A stretch of DNA of 18,724 nucleotides from Dissophora ornata (taxonomy: Eukaryota > Mortierellomycota > Mortierellomycetes > Mortierellales > Mortierellaceae): positions 1 through 18,724 of the forward strand of contig MU617221.1 in assembly GCA_025201705.1 (NCBI GenBank), written 5' to 3'. This document shows, one piece after another, positions 8,336 to 17,619 of this stretch. Within the stretch, counting starts at the first letter, position 1; each line of letters opens with the position of its first letter. A model generated the notes under the pieces. It was not told where the DNA came from. It saw nothing but the letters and a program-made list of their open reading frames with translations, and did not search any database. Made by a program: the position numbers and the translations under genes.

Positions 8336-9671
8336 TTACTTGGCAAGTGCACCGCTAGCAATGCCATACCAAAGACTCAGCCCGCCAGCGAGATGCCAAT
8401 AAGAATGTCCACAAAAGAGCTTGAACCGATCCGCCGCAAACATGGACAGTCCCAGCAACCCAAACGCCAGTCCAACCCACGACTCGTGGACCACAAACCC
8501 CCAGATGGTGGCCGGGATCATCAATACCATCAGAAGCAACGACAACATGGCCGTCCGCTTCCACGAAAAGATGAACAGGGCCATCATGCCGCTTGTCAGC
8601 AGGTATGGAGTCCAGCCCCAATGCACGGCTGTGGAGATCAGATCTGGAACCATCATTGCATACGGATCCGGAAGAGACCGGAGGAGTTGGATGGTATTGA
8701 GATAGAACATAATGGTTGCGAAACAGGCATCGAGCGAAGAGAAGATCTTGTAGAGCGTGGCGTGGTATAACGTCGAGGTGATCGCTGTGATGACAGAGAG
8801 GAGGATTGTGAAATGCGTCGTGTGGATCTCGGGTGCGGACCAGCGGAAGGTCGGGTCGAGGTACAGCAGCAACGGCAGCGCGAAGCACGGCGAGCTGATC
8901 GTGCAGTAGAACTCGGCTATTCAAAAACAAAACAGAGGAAGAACATGATGAGTGCTAGTGTTGGGGGGAGAGAGGAGGGGCTGTGTATGCGCATGATAGT
9001 GACAAAGATCAATCAGAAAAAGAAGGGGGCAGGGGGGCTGCATCGGTATTTGTAGATCAAGATGCATCCTTACCAGCCCAGTGAACAGTCGCGTATTTCT
9101 GCTCCAGCGTCACAACTGTAGCCTTGCTGAACAGCTGTTTGCTGAGCGATGAGGATGAAGAGTGGTGATGGTGATGATGGCTGTGGCTGTGGCTATGAAG
9201 TTGTTGGTGTCCATGGAGATGGCTTTGACTCCGGGTATTATATCCATGACTGTGGTGATGCTGCCCATTCGGGTGGTAATGCAGCCGCTCGTCCCGCCCA
9301 GCCTTGGTGATCACCCTCGAGAGCCATGCCAGTGGCGAAGTATAGGTGTGTGTGCTCTCAGTCGACGACGACGATTCCGACGCAGCGGCAGTGCCGCTGC
9401 TGGGCATTGGTCCTGTGGATCCAGCCACAGGCGACAATGATTGGATTGTGTATGAAACGCTGTCAGAACCGCTCGCGGGCTTTGAACCCATCATTTTCAT
9501 CATTTCGATCTGGTCGCTTGTGACGGCGACACCGGAGGAAGTCGCAGCGGCGACTGCAGCGGCTGTGTCAGATCGAGTGATGATGCGCGAAGTGCGGCGC
9601 CGTGAGATGTTCAGGGGCTGCATCGGCAAATGGATCGGCAGGACTTCCTGCTGGAGCTCGAAGGGCGCCAT
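8336..9671 (-). CDS. alkaline-ceramidase-like (CREST superfamily) seven-helix membrane protein with His-rich N-terminus; exons 9671-9074 and 8916-8336
   Basis: The start is ATG at 9671-9669, context AACACTATGG. Exon 1 stops at 9074 (phase 1), a 157-base intron (GTAAGG...AATAG) follows, and exon 2 ends with TAA, giving 392 residues. Residues 1-199 are low complexity: Ser/Ala-rich, with 18 His among residues 131-170. Residues 200-392 form about seven hydrophobic helices. S247, H251 and D262 (STLYH then SSLD) and H370/H374 (HSYWH) match the Ser, His, Asp and HxxxH pattern of CREST hydrolases. The S-to-H spacing of 4, H-to-D of 11 and H-to-H of 4 equal those I recall for human ACER3 (S77, H81, D92, H217, H221). 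AEFYCTIS resembles AEFWNT of ceramidases, but the upstream Ca-binding DWCEEN loop is absent. A zinc-dependent amidase in ER/Golgi membranes acting on ceramide or a related lipid is inferred. A PGAP6/TMEM8 or PAQR-like relative is the main alternative. Confidence 0.75.
8917..9073 (-). other. intron of the ceramidase-like gene
   Basis: The minus-strand donor is G|GTAAGG at 9073 and the acceptor is TTTTTGAATAG at 8917. Joining in phase 1 turns the end of exon 1 (ATVHWA) into AEFYCTIS without a frame change, exactly at the start of the membrane domain. The intron therefore separates the low-complexity tail from the enzyme core. Confidence 0.85.
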
Positions 9672-10440
9672 AGTGTTGATTATGTTCTGTTGTCGGTAAG
9701 GGTATGTGGCCGTGAAAGAGGCGATCAAAGGGTAGGGGCAGAGTGGGGTGGTGGAGGGTGTAAAATTAAAATTTTCAGGGACAAGATAACACAATAACAA
9801 CACCCAATAATAGAGATGAAGGTGTGGGGGATAAATGAACAAAGGAGTGGGGAGAAGAGAAAAGGTGGGGGTTTTTACGAAGAGATGGATCCGACGGATG
9901 ATGCGAGTGTCATGCAGGCGAATGGGATGAGAGGGATCTGCTCCTTGTGCTCATGCATCAACAAGTTCGCATGTGAAAAATAAGAACGAGATGAGCAGAG
10001 AGTGTGGGCACTAAATTTAGAATATCGCCTCTTTTCTTTTTTTGCTGTGTGATTGGAGACGGAGAGCGGCTGCGATAGTGCAAGGTGTCAGTCTAAGAAG
10101 CGACGAAAACGAATGCACTCAGTGGTGCAAGGTGGAGAGCGGAAGAGCGGTTGAAGGACTGAAGGGAGAGGAGAGGAAAAGAGTGGAGAGAAGAAAGATA
10201 CGGAACAAAGGGCAACAAAAGCGGTCAGAAGGATGAAGGAAGAGGCACAGAAGGGATGAAGTCAGAGTTTAATCAAAAGACCGTTTCGCTGAATTAGAAT
10301 GAGGAGTACACTTTCCATCCCCACTCGCCCGAATTGCACGTTAAACTTGTGTTTCTTACAAGGTACTCGCATTGAAGAATCGCTATCTATCTCTCACTGG
10401 ACTAGAAGGGAGCGGAGATCAAGCTGGGCTAATCAATTGC
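9672..10440 (-). promoter_or_regulatory. presumed 5' UTR and promoter of the ceramidase-like gene
   Basis: This is the upstream side of the minus-strand gene. It is purine-rich on the plus strand (GGAGAGGAGAGGAAAAGAG at about 10168), that is, pyrimidine-rich in the sense direction, as is common around fungal transcription starts. The AT-rich palindromic AAAATTAAAATTTT at 9762-9775 lies about 90-100 bases before the ATG. No firm TATA box can be assigned and no coding region is evident. Confidence 0.35.
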
Positions 10441-10480
10441 CTCGCCACGCATGTCTCTCATTTTCACTCTCCCCCTAACC

Positions 10481-10514
10481 CTCTCACTCACTCACACTCT
10501 CTCACTCACACTCA

Positions 10515-10551
<37 letters not shown>

Positions 10552-10580
10552 TCTCTCTCTCTCTCTGTATCTCTCTCCCC
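10481..10580. repeat. CTCACT / CTCTCA / CT microsatellite
   Basis: Imperfect CTCACT and CACTCT hexamers grade into (CT)n at about 10548-10566 and end with GTATCTCTCTCCCC. The pyrimidine-only strand is the plus strand. Confidence 0.95.
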
Positions 10581-10791
10581 TTCATACGCTCCAATCAAGA
10601 GCGGTCGCTACCCAGGTTTTCTTCAGAGCCTCGACCCCCCAGGCTAAAGTCTCGGCAATACATATATCTGCCGAAAAGAAGCTGATACGATTGTTATTAT
10701 GGGATGGATACATGCGTTGATGATAATTTAAGAACCATGGAAGTGTAAAGGTAATTTCGATGGTCATGCATGCCCGTCGTGTCTCCTCATT

Positions 10792-10818
10792 TGTCTGTCT
10801 GTCTGCCTGCCCGCCTGC
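10792..10818. repeat. TGTC/TGCC tetranucleotide tract
   Basis: TGTCTGTCTGTCTGCCTGCC is followed by CGCCTGCC, a short degenerate tetranucleotide repeat. Confidence 0.8.
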
Positions 10819-10988
10819 CAAAGTCTGTCGTCAGCAGCCTTCTCCCCTCAACTCGTTTCTCAGAATCGAGGGCTGATGGTCTAGGCGTCTTTCGGGTGTA
10901 GCGGAACAAATTAAATTACGAGGCACTTTTCTCAAGATATGGTTCATGGAGTGCCTCTGGTCTGCGTGGGGCAAATGATTGGAAGAGC

Positions 10989-11004
10989 AAAAAAAAAAAA
11001 AAAA
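10989..11004. repeat. poly-A tract (16 A)
   Basis: An uninterrupted run of 16 A is followed by GAACCCC. No retroelement sequence precedes it that would mark it as a retroposon tail. Confidence 0.9.
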
Positions 11005-12628
11005 GAACCCCTGGACGAGGGCAAAATATCTGTGGGACAGCATGCCGGACACGGTCCTTCGAGTTTATTCGCCAAAACACTCCTTGTCTCTTCGAAAACA
11101 ACGTCGTGCCCACAGCCATCCCCGAGGAGTAGTAGTATAAACGTGATAGAGCACACAAAATCAGACACATCCGACCGGGTTTACAAATTAACATGTGCTA
11201 GCAATAAAGAAGCTGGCGTTCTAGAGCCTACATGTCCCACAAATAGCTGCTTACAGATAGCACATTATTCACATTATTCTTATTCCCGGGTATCGTCTCA
11301 ACGTTCTTACGAGAAAAAATAAAAATGGAACATGTTTTAGACCGAAAGTTAGTCTACAATCAACTTTAGAGTTGCATGCCGCTCTGTGTTGCTCTCGTTT
11401 CGACTGCCCACAGACGGGAAAATAAACGTGTAGACAAATATGAAGCGACAGCAGTTCAGCACTGAACAAGCGAAAATGAGGGAGAGGGATGTAGGAGAAA
11501 TTAGGGTTGCCCAACAGCCATCGCTCGCTTCTCAGCTGTTGGACGACAAGTGAAAAATAATATTCGATTTGGACCAATGGTTCGTCGCGTCACACTGAGG
11601 TTGTCCACTTTGTTAAAGAGCAAGACGGGACGAAATGGAAAACATACCAGAGTAAGACCCAAACAAAACATGATGGTCGCAGAACGCCTTGCCTTCGTCG
11701 ACAGTAACCGCTCTGTTTTCAATTGCCAGAGAAGAGGAAAGAAGCGAGGAATGTGCACCTTATCAGATGGTGGTACAAAACGGATGGAAAGCCATCGCAC
11801 CCTCTCTGTATCAACATTAACACGCGCAACTCGCTTTCAGGTTCTCACGCCCTGCATTTGTGTCCAATGTAGGCCACCATTTCAAAAAATGCGACCGCTG
11901 CACTTTCGTAATCACTCCTTCAGTGACACGCGCGCCAGCGCAAAAAATAACTATAGAAAAAATACATGCGGCGATGCAAGAGACATTGCTCAGAAGCAGA
12001 CATGTCGCCGAGAGTGTTCTATCACAAAGACGACTGGAAAGAGGGGTTGTTTTCTCTCTTCCCTCTCTGCTACGCTTTTCTGCCGGGGCGAATGCACCAT
12101 CTACCTCCTCATCGGCATGTCCATGTCCCTGTCTCTACTTGGCTGTATTTAGAGAACCCTGTGTCTCCTGCTTTGTGTATAAATGTGTACTAGGAGCACT
12201 TACTAAGCGAAGTCGATTGTCTGGAGAGATCCATTTCAGAGGTTCGAAGAAGTCCAACATGGCTTTATTTCGGCATATTTCTGGGTGCAACAATGTTACG
12301 CGGCGGGCAGCATATACAAGTTTTCAAGGCCTACTTCGAGATTACGAGAAGGTTTTGTGGGGAAGGGGGTTTCTATGTGAACATATAGCGTCTGAAACGT
12401 CTCTCCCCACGCGAGAACCAGGGCAGGACTTTGTGTAAATGACCGAAACGGCCAGAGTGTGTAATTATGAGGTTTTATTTGAGCACCAATTAGAAATGAG
12501 GTGAAGCTTGGGAATTGCCTTTGTTAACAAAGTAGTTGGGGGACGTGTTCCGTTTTCCGAGATGGGTGAATTCGGAAGCACAGCAATATGGCTGGACAAT
12601 GTGGTTTAGCAGCCCTGCATGCATTGCA

Positions 12629-12646
12629 TGTGGGGAAAACCCCACA
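12629..12646. repeat. hairpin TGTGGGG-AAAA-CCCCACA
   Basis: Perfect 7-bp arms flank an AAAA loop. The sequence directly before it is the CATG/ATGCAT-rich TGCATGCATTGCATG. No T-run follows, so it is not a simple terminator. Confidence 0.7.
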
Positions 12647-14219
12647 CGCTTTCATCTCTCTTTTGAAAACCGGTCTAGAATGGTCCCGAGTGAGATATTA
12701 CTGTACTGTCGTCGATTGTTGGGATCAGCTTGAATAAGCACAAAGTGCGTCCTTTGATAGATGCAGTTTGCATGGGATTCTGGTGACATTTTTTTGTTGT
12801 TTTGCAGAAAGAAGAAAAAAAATGCCCCGAGGCATCGCAATCCACGCACATGGTACTGTATGGAGTATCAAACCCGCGCGTTTTGTGTATTTTTTTTTAT
12901 TTTTTTTATTAGGTCCCGTTAAAACTTCAAATCCCCATCTTGACTAAAACACGAACGCGCGTCCCGACAGGCGAAAAAGAGACTACTAACGCACGAACAC
13001 TTTTGCGTTGTCGCATCGGAGTCCGTGAACTTGTATCAGTATAAATATTGTCTGTATTCATAAAACAATCAGGGCATAACCCAAGAATAGAGAAAAGTGG
13101 GAAAGCGCAAGATCTCAAGAAACGCGAAAAATACATTTATCCATCTCCGCGCTCTGCGCGCGGTGTGTGTCTCCTGTGGTTCATCGAGATGTTACCGCGA
13201 GGGTCCCTCTCCCCCTTTCTCTCACACCAACTCTTTGATCCCCTGCATTTACATCTCTGCTCCAATGCTCTTTCTGACCCCAAGCCATGATAACGGAATC
13301 ATTGCGATGTCTCACGTGTACAGTACGGCTGTCCCTCGAGCACATATTAAAAAAAATATGTTCATAAAAAAAGTGTAGACCCTAGGGGAGCCCACGTTTT
13401 CTCCAAGGTTTGCATAATTGCCTCAATGATAGTCTATGAACCCCGGTCCATTTCCTGTGCCCCACACCCGCCCGCAAGTCTACTGTACAGCACTGTACAT
13501 GTACTTCTCTCTCAGGACCCTTGTCTGGGCACTTTTTAGCAGATGTTTAAGATATTTACTTTAGGTATGATTCGAAGCTAATTTCACGAATGAGTGTGAT
13601 TTCCAGACTACCGTACGGTCATTTTTCCCAAGTTGGGTGGTCTAGGAAAATGAACACGAGGATCTCAGGAACAGGTTTTCATGTTTTCAGTAGCTCCACA
13701 TCTCATAGGTCGCATAGCCCCTAGAAGAACTCAAAGGTGAGGCCTGGTCGGGTGGGGTTGAGAGAATGCAAAAGAAGAAAAAGGATCTTCCCTTCCCGCA
13801 TAATTGGGAGGGAGGAGATTGGATGGGATGGGCACATCATTTTGTACCGTTCCGGAATACATAGACTAAGACGTCTCGCTCAAAAAAAGGGGGGAAATCA
13901 AGTCCTAGCTTCAATGCAAGGTGCATGATCCCATTGCTTCCTTCCTATGCGTCCCAAATATGTTCATGGTCTAACCCTCATTTCTCGAAGTCCTCGCTCG
14001 TCGTCTTATGTTTACTATGTGCATGTGTGTTTGTGTTTAGATCCATCTTGCATATCCACCCTTAGTTTCTCATCCAGATGTCAACAAACCACAGCAACAT
14101 GTGGGGGAGGCGGAGAGAGAGGGGGAGGGAGATTGAAGGGTTTCCTCGACTCAGGGCATCGCTTTACCGTTTTATGTATACATGCACAATACAAAATCAA
14201 TAGGCTCGTGTATGATCTC

Positions 14220-14245
14220 AAAAAAAAAAAAAAATAAAAAAAAGA
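14220..14245. repeat. A-rich tract
   Basis: A run of 15 A, one T, then eight A, followed by GATCAAAG. This is simple low-complexity sequence. Confidence 0.85.
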
Positions 14246-14797
14246 TCAAAGTAGCGATACCGACAAAAAATAAAAATAAAAAGAGGGATGTCGCCGCCAG
14301 ATCAAACATGTGGGAATTGGACACGATAGGAAAGAGAGGAGGATCAAAACTCAAAAGTAGCAGTAGTCTAGTAAAGTCTAGTAATGTGTTGCGCACAATC
14401 CGCTGGAAGCGACAAAAAAAAGGCTTCCTGGGGATGTTGTCGCGCACGGTAGTAAAAAATCAATGCCATTGGGTGAACCTGAGAATGAAGAGTAGTGGAG
14501 GAGATGGTTCCCCAATCCATCAATGCATACATGCATGCATCGCGACCAGAATCTAAAAATTATAGCCGCATGTGCATGAAATGGGATACCTAACCGAAAC
14601 GTCCATGAGTACCATGCATAAAACGGTTTTACCGCTTTGTCGAAAAAAGGGCCAAACAAATTAGCAATTCTTTCTCCATCTGTTCATGCAATGAACATGC
14701 TTGCTTGGTAACATGTTTTTCATTTCTTTCTATTATTCTTGAAGGCATAAGTTCAAACATCACCCATATTGCAATTAACGCTGCTCATCTCCTCCTG

Positions 14798-14800
<3 letters not shown>

Positions 14801-14860
<60 letters not shown>

Positions 14861-14891
14861 AAGAAAGAGAGAAAGAGAAAAAAAAGAAAGA
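14801..14891. repeat. (GA)n microsatellite, about 26 units, with purine-rich tail
   Basis: A pure GA repeat runs from 14801 to about 14853 and continues as degenerate GGAGAGAAAGAAAGAGAGAA to 14891. The plus strand is all purine. A 70-codon open frame over it is an artefact of the repeat. Confidence 0.95.
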
Positions 14892-15418
14892 GTACTTCAC
14901 TTGTCCCTGAACCTTGAACGTTGTGAGGGGTATGCACCGTGAGCGTTGCCCTCCCCTTGCGCCACTCGGGTCTCCATTGCTCTTGATCAGTGGGCGTTCT
15001 AGTTAATTGACATTTTCAGGTATAACTTGAGAAGAAAAGGACAAGCACCAATCAGCAAGATGAGTGCGCGGGTGCATGCGCGCTATTGTGCCTGAAAAAT
15101 GATGAGAATCTCAAAACAGAGATCGCACCCGGAAAGAAGTGCACAAACAAACAGGAAGAAAAAATAAGCGCGGACGCTCTCTCCCTTGTGGGAGACGCGA
15201 GCGGTCTTTCTCTGTAATTGGTGCGCAGAAACAAGTTTCCTGCTGGATAACTCAATTGGAGGCGGCGGGTCAAGTGTCGGGTTATAACGGCAGCAGATAG
15301 TGAGACAGATGAAGGGATGAAAAGGCATGAATGGAAGATGGTCTTTTGCTGCAGGACATACTCATGTATACACACGTACCCAAATCACAATAGCCTGTGT
15401 ACATGTTTCTGCACTCTG

Positions 15419-15425
15419 TATAAAT
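15419..15425 (+). promoter_or_regulatory. TATA-like box with a pyrimidine-rich start region
   Basis: TATAAAT is followed 15-60 bases later by pyrimidine-rich CCTCCCGTGTCCCTCCTGG and CTCTTGTCTTTTAC, a layout that suits a fungal core promoter. A candidate open frame begins at 15793. The downstream gene is unproven. Confidence 0.35.
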
Positions 15426-15484
15426 GCGACGCGTCCTCCCGTGTCCCTCCTGGTCGTCTCTTGTCTTTTACTTGACACCTCTCA

Positions 15485-15514
15485 CGCACACACACACATA
15501 TATATATACATACA
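15485..15514. repeat. alternating CA/TA tract
   Basis: CGCACACACACACATATATA is followed by TATACATACATCC. The alternating purine-pyrimidine run is long enough to favour Z-DNA or slippage. Confidence 0.85.
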
Positions 15515-15613
15515 TCCGCCCCTTCCTTCTCTATCATCTATCAAACTCAACCGAACACACATCCACACACCTCCTTGCTTGACATAACGACCATCCATCC
15601 ATCCGTTGAACGC

Positions 15614-15628
15614 AAAAAAAAAAAAAAA
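15614..15628. repeat. poly-A tract (15 A)
   Basis: Fifteen A are followed by GATCTACC. The tract lies downstream of the TATA-like box at 15419. Confidence 0.9.
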
Positions 15629-15792
15629 GATCTACCTCCTTCTTGGTGTTACTCATCAAGTCCTCTTTCGAATAAAGGTAAAGCAAACACCACTCGAGTA
15701 TCTATTCGCGCATTGCACAGCGAGAGAGCATTCTTTTCTTTCTTTGTTTTTAAACCTCAAACAATTCGCGCCGAACCCGTACTCCTCTCGCA

Positions 15793-16089
15793 ATGTGCAT
15801 GGACGGAGATTTTACTGTGGTTCTAAAACGGGAGGGTCATTGTGCTGCAAGGTGGTGCCATTTATCCGTTACATCTCCGCCAAAAATAACGACACAGGTT
15901 GTTTATCAATGGCGCCATGGGCACTCAAAGGCAACAACGCTGCACGTTTGGCGTCATCGGCTGTTCTCGTCCTGCGAATCACGCACATCTTTTCCTTTAT
16001 CGGCCTCCCCTCGTGTTTCTATTGCACCTCCGCTTGTGCAGACTAGAGTTCATTTTGACTTAACGCCGTCGAGGTTGAACAGACCTCAG
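15793..16089 (+). CDS. weak candidate exon of an unidentified protein (99 codons before a splice donor)
   Basis: ATG at 15793 opens 99 codons that end phase 0 at CAG|GTGAGC (16087-16095), a good 5' splice site; without splicing a stop comes three codons later. A TATA-like box and a pyrimidine-rich stretch lie 300-370 bases upstream. The predicted text (MCMDGDFTVVLKREG at the start) has no motif I recognise. No downstream exon could be identified, and an overlapping frame of similar length exists at 15606-16046. It may well be non-coding; I list it only because start, donor and upstream signals fall in a sensible order. Confidence 0.15.
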
Positions 16090-16904
16090 GTGAGCAAATA
16101 GTGATTAAAATGAGTAATGGTCTTGAAACACAATACGTGAAGGTTCACATCGCATGAGCTGGAATGCATTGGAGACAGGCGATCCTGACCTGTGAGCAGT
16201 ATTATAATACTGATCCAGGTGGTCGCACAGGCTGAACAAGCACACCACAACATACACAAAAGAAGATAGAAAACAGAAGAAAAAACACATGCTACAATAC
16301 ACAGGAACGCGAGCTGCATAATGTTCCTTTGTGCATGCCGTACAAGTTGTTTGTGGCATGGCGCGATTTTCTCCTGCGAAGAATGGACACATGTCCCTTT
16401 TTTGTGGTCGTAGTTTTTGGATCATTTCCGCTATCCGGTTGGATCGTAATGGATCATGTTCATACCGAAGCTCCCTTGAGCAATGCTTCCCTTCTCCCCT
16501 TTTCTGTTCTCGCCCTGTGTCAGCCCATGTCCACTGCCCTTCGTTAATGCTACCTCGGTCATCTTACATATGGCCCGGTCCACTCCTGGTAAACACCCCC
16601 TTCCTACGGGTACTCGGCCCATCTTCATGAGGTCCAACGCGGCCAGTGCATATGCAAAGAGAGATGTTAAGAAAACATATCACAGCTCCAATTCAGAGTT
16701 GCAGTGCCTCGCCAATAGTGTTGCACCATGGCATTGTTGCATGGGCCTTTTTGGAAGTGCAGTTTGCGTTTCTTCTTCTACGAACTTCGTGTGCAGTGTG
16801 TGGAGTAAACATTGCCTGGATATGGTTCGTAAGCGCCCAGGTTGAACTAAGCTCAGGCTAATCTGATACTGATTGTACTCTTTTGTGTCCACGTTTCCCT
16901 GCTC
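16090..16904. other. intergenic stretch without a recognisable gene
   Basis: There are open frames of 70-120 codons on both strands, but they overlap and show no family motif. The stretch contains the 16-bp palindrome at 16197-16212. Confidence 0.45.
16197..16212. repeat. 16-bp perfect palindrome CAGTATTATAATACTG
   Basis: The sequence is its own reverse complement. Outside it, GACCTG on the left and CAGGTGGTC on the right extend the symmetry imperfectly, so the whole inverted repeat is about 45 bases. Confidence 0.85.
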
Positions 16905-17619
16905 ACTCGTCCGCTAGTGCTCATCCCCGCCTGTTTGTCGTCATCGCCAGGCACTAGTCCGAACAAGTCGCTCGCTCCCAAGGAGGTTTATTGTATCCAT
17001 TTTTCCGCCGCTTTTTATATCGCCTGTCCTCTCTCGCTGCTCTTCTCTTGTGCCCCATCACCTAAGAACCTGCACCGCAAGCCTCAAGCACCAGCACCAA
17101 CAAGCAAGACCTTCCCGTTCCACCTCTCTGTGCCCCAGTTCCCTTTTCTGCCCTCATTCTTTTTTCCCTTCTCCTCGATATTTTTCAACAGCAGCCAGAC
17201 CACTCTTCATTCCGTGATACATTTTCCTTCCCTCCTGTTTTCGGGTCCTCGCTCCCCCGCCGTCATAATTCGCTTTTGTTAGAGTTCAATAGGCTGCAAT
17301 AGTCTAGGACACACATAATTGTCTCTCATTATCTTATTATCTCATTATTTCTTTTTGTGTCCCTTCTCGCCTGCTCTCGTCGCCTTTGTATTTTTCTTAT
17401 TGTCCTTCCATTTCCTTTTATTGCTGTCCCCCCCAGCCCTCAGTTCGCCTTTCTCTTCTTTCAATCTTTCTTACTTTCTTGCTCTCTCCAGCACTGCCTT
17501 TACACCTACTCTCCGCCCTTACTTTCATCTTTGCTCTTTCTATATCACACTCCCATTCCCGCATTAACACCAACACCCACACCCACACCAAGTCCACTCC
17601 TCGATCCCATCCTCACGCC
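16905..17619 (+). promoter_or_regulatory. pyrimidine-rich promoter and 5' leader of the downstream gene
   Basis: About 700 bases are strongly biased to C and T on the plus strand (for example CCCTTCTCCTCGATATTTTT at about 17166 and CTTTCTTACTTTCTTGCTCT at about 17466). They end in ACACCCACACC-rich leader sequence before the ATG. Ser/Pro/Phe-rich open frames here are by-products of this bias. Long pyrimidine leaders before the start codon are common in filamentous fungi. Confidence 0.4.

Larger units (their letters stand above)
10581..15418. other. long intergenic region without a recognisable gene
   Basis: Nearly 5 kb carries many chance open frames, the longest about 200 codons at 11550-12152. 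All lack motifs, have unlikely composition and overlap other equally long frames. TATAAAT occurs at 12178 and 13040 on the plus strand without a credible downstream gene. I also found no tRNA, 5S or spliceosomal RNA pattern by eye. Poly-A, GA and TGTC tracts break up the region. Confidence 0.5.

Noticed and set aside
8018..8770. 250-codon plus-strand open frame
   Set aside because: It is antisense to the ceramidase-like gene, whose helices, catalytic residues and splice sites are coherent. The plus frame is Lys/Arg/His/Gln-rich without motifs.
8355..8930. 191-codon minus-strand frame overlapping exon 2
   Set aside because: It is the same strand in a different frame. The frame used for the gene has seven hydrophobic helices and joins exon 1 correctly.
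10481..10580. CRISPR-like regular repeats
   Set aside because: Units are 6 bp or shorter without unique spacers, so this is a microsatellite in a eukaryote.
11499..11506. TTAGGG as a telomere trace
   Set aside because: There is only a single copy, with no tandem array.
11550..12438. Two overlapping plus-strand frames of about 200 codons
   Set aside because: They are Arg/Ser/Cys-rich, without domain motifs, overlap each other for most of their length, and lack convincing splice or poly-A context.
14705..14917. 70-codon frame with alternating Glu-Arg
   Set aside because: It is the translation of the GA microsatellite.
10989..15628. Poly-A tracts as retroposon tails
   Set aside because: No SINE, LINE or processed gene is recognisable upstream of any tract, and no target-site duplications were seen.
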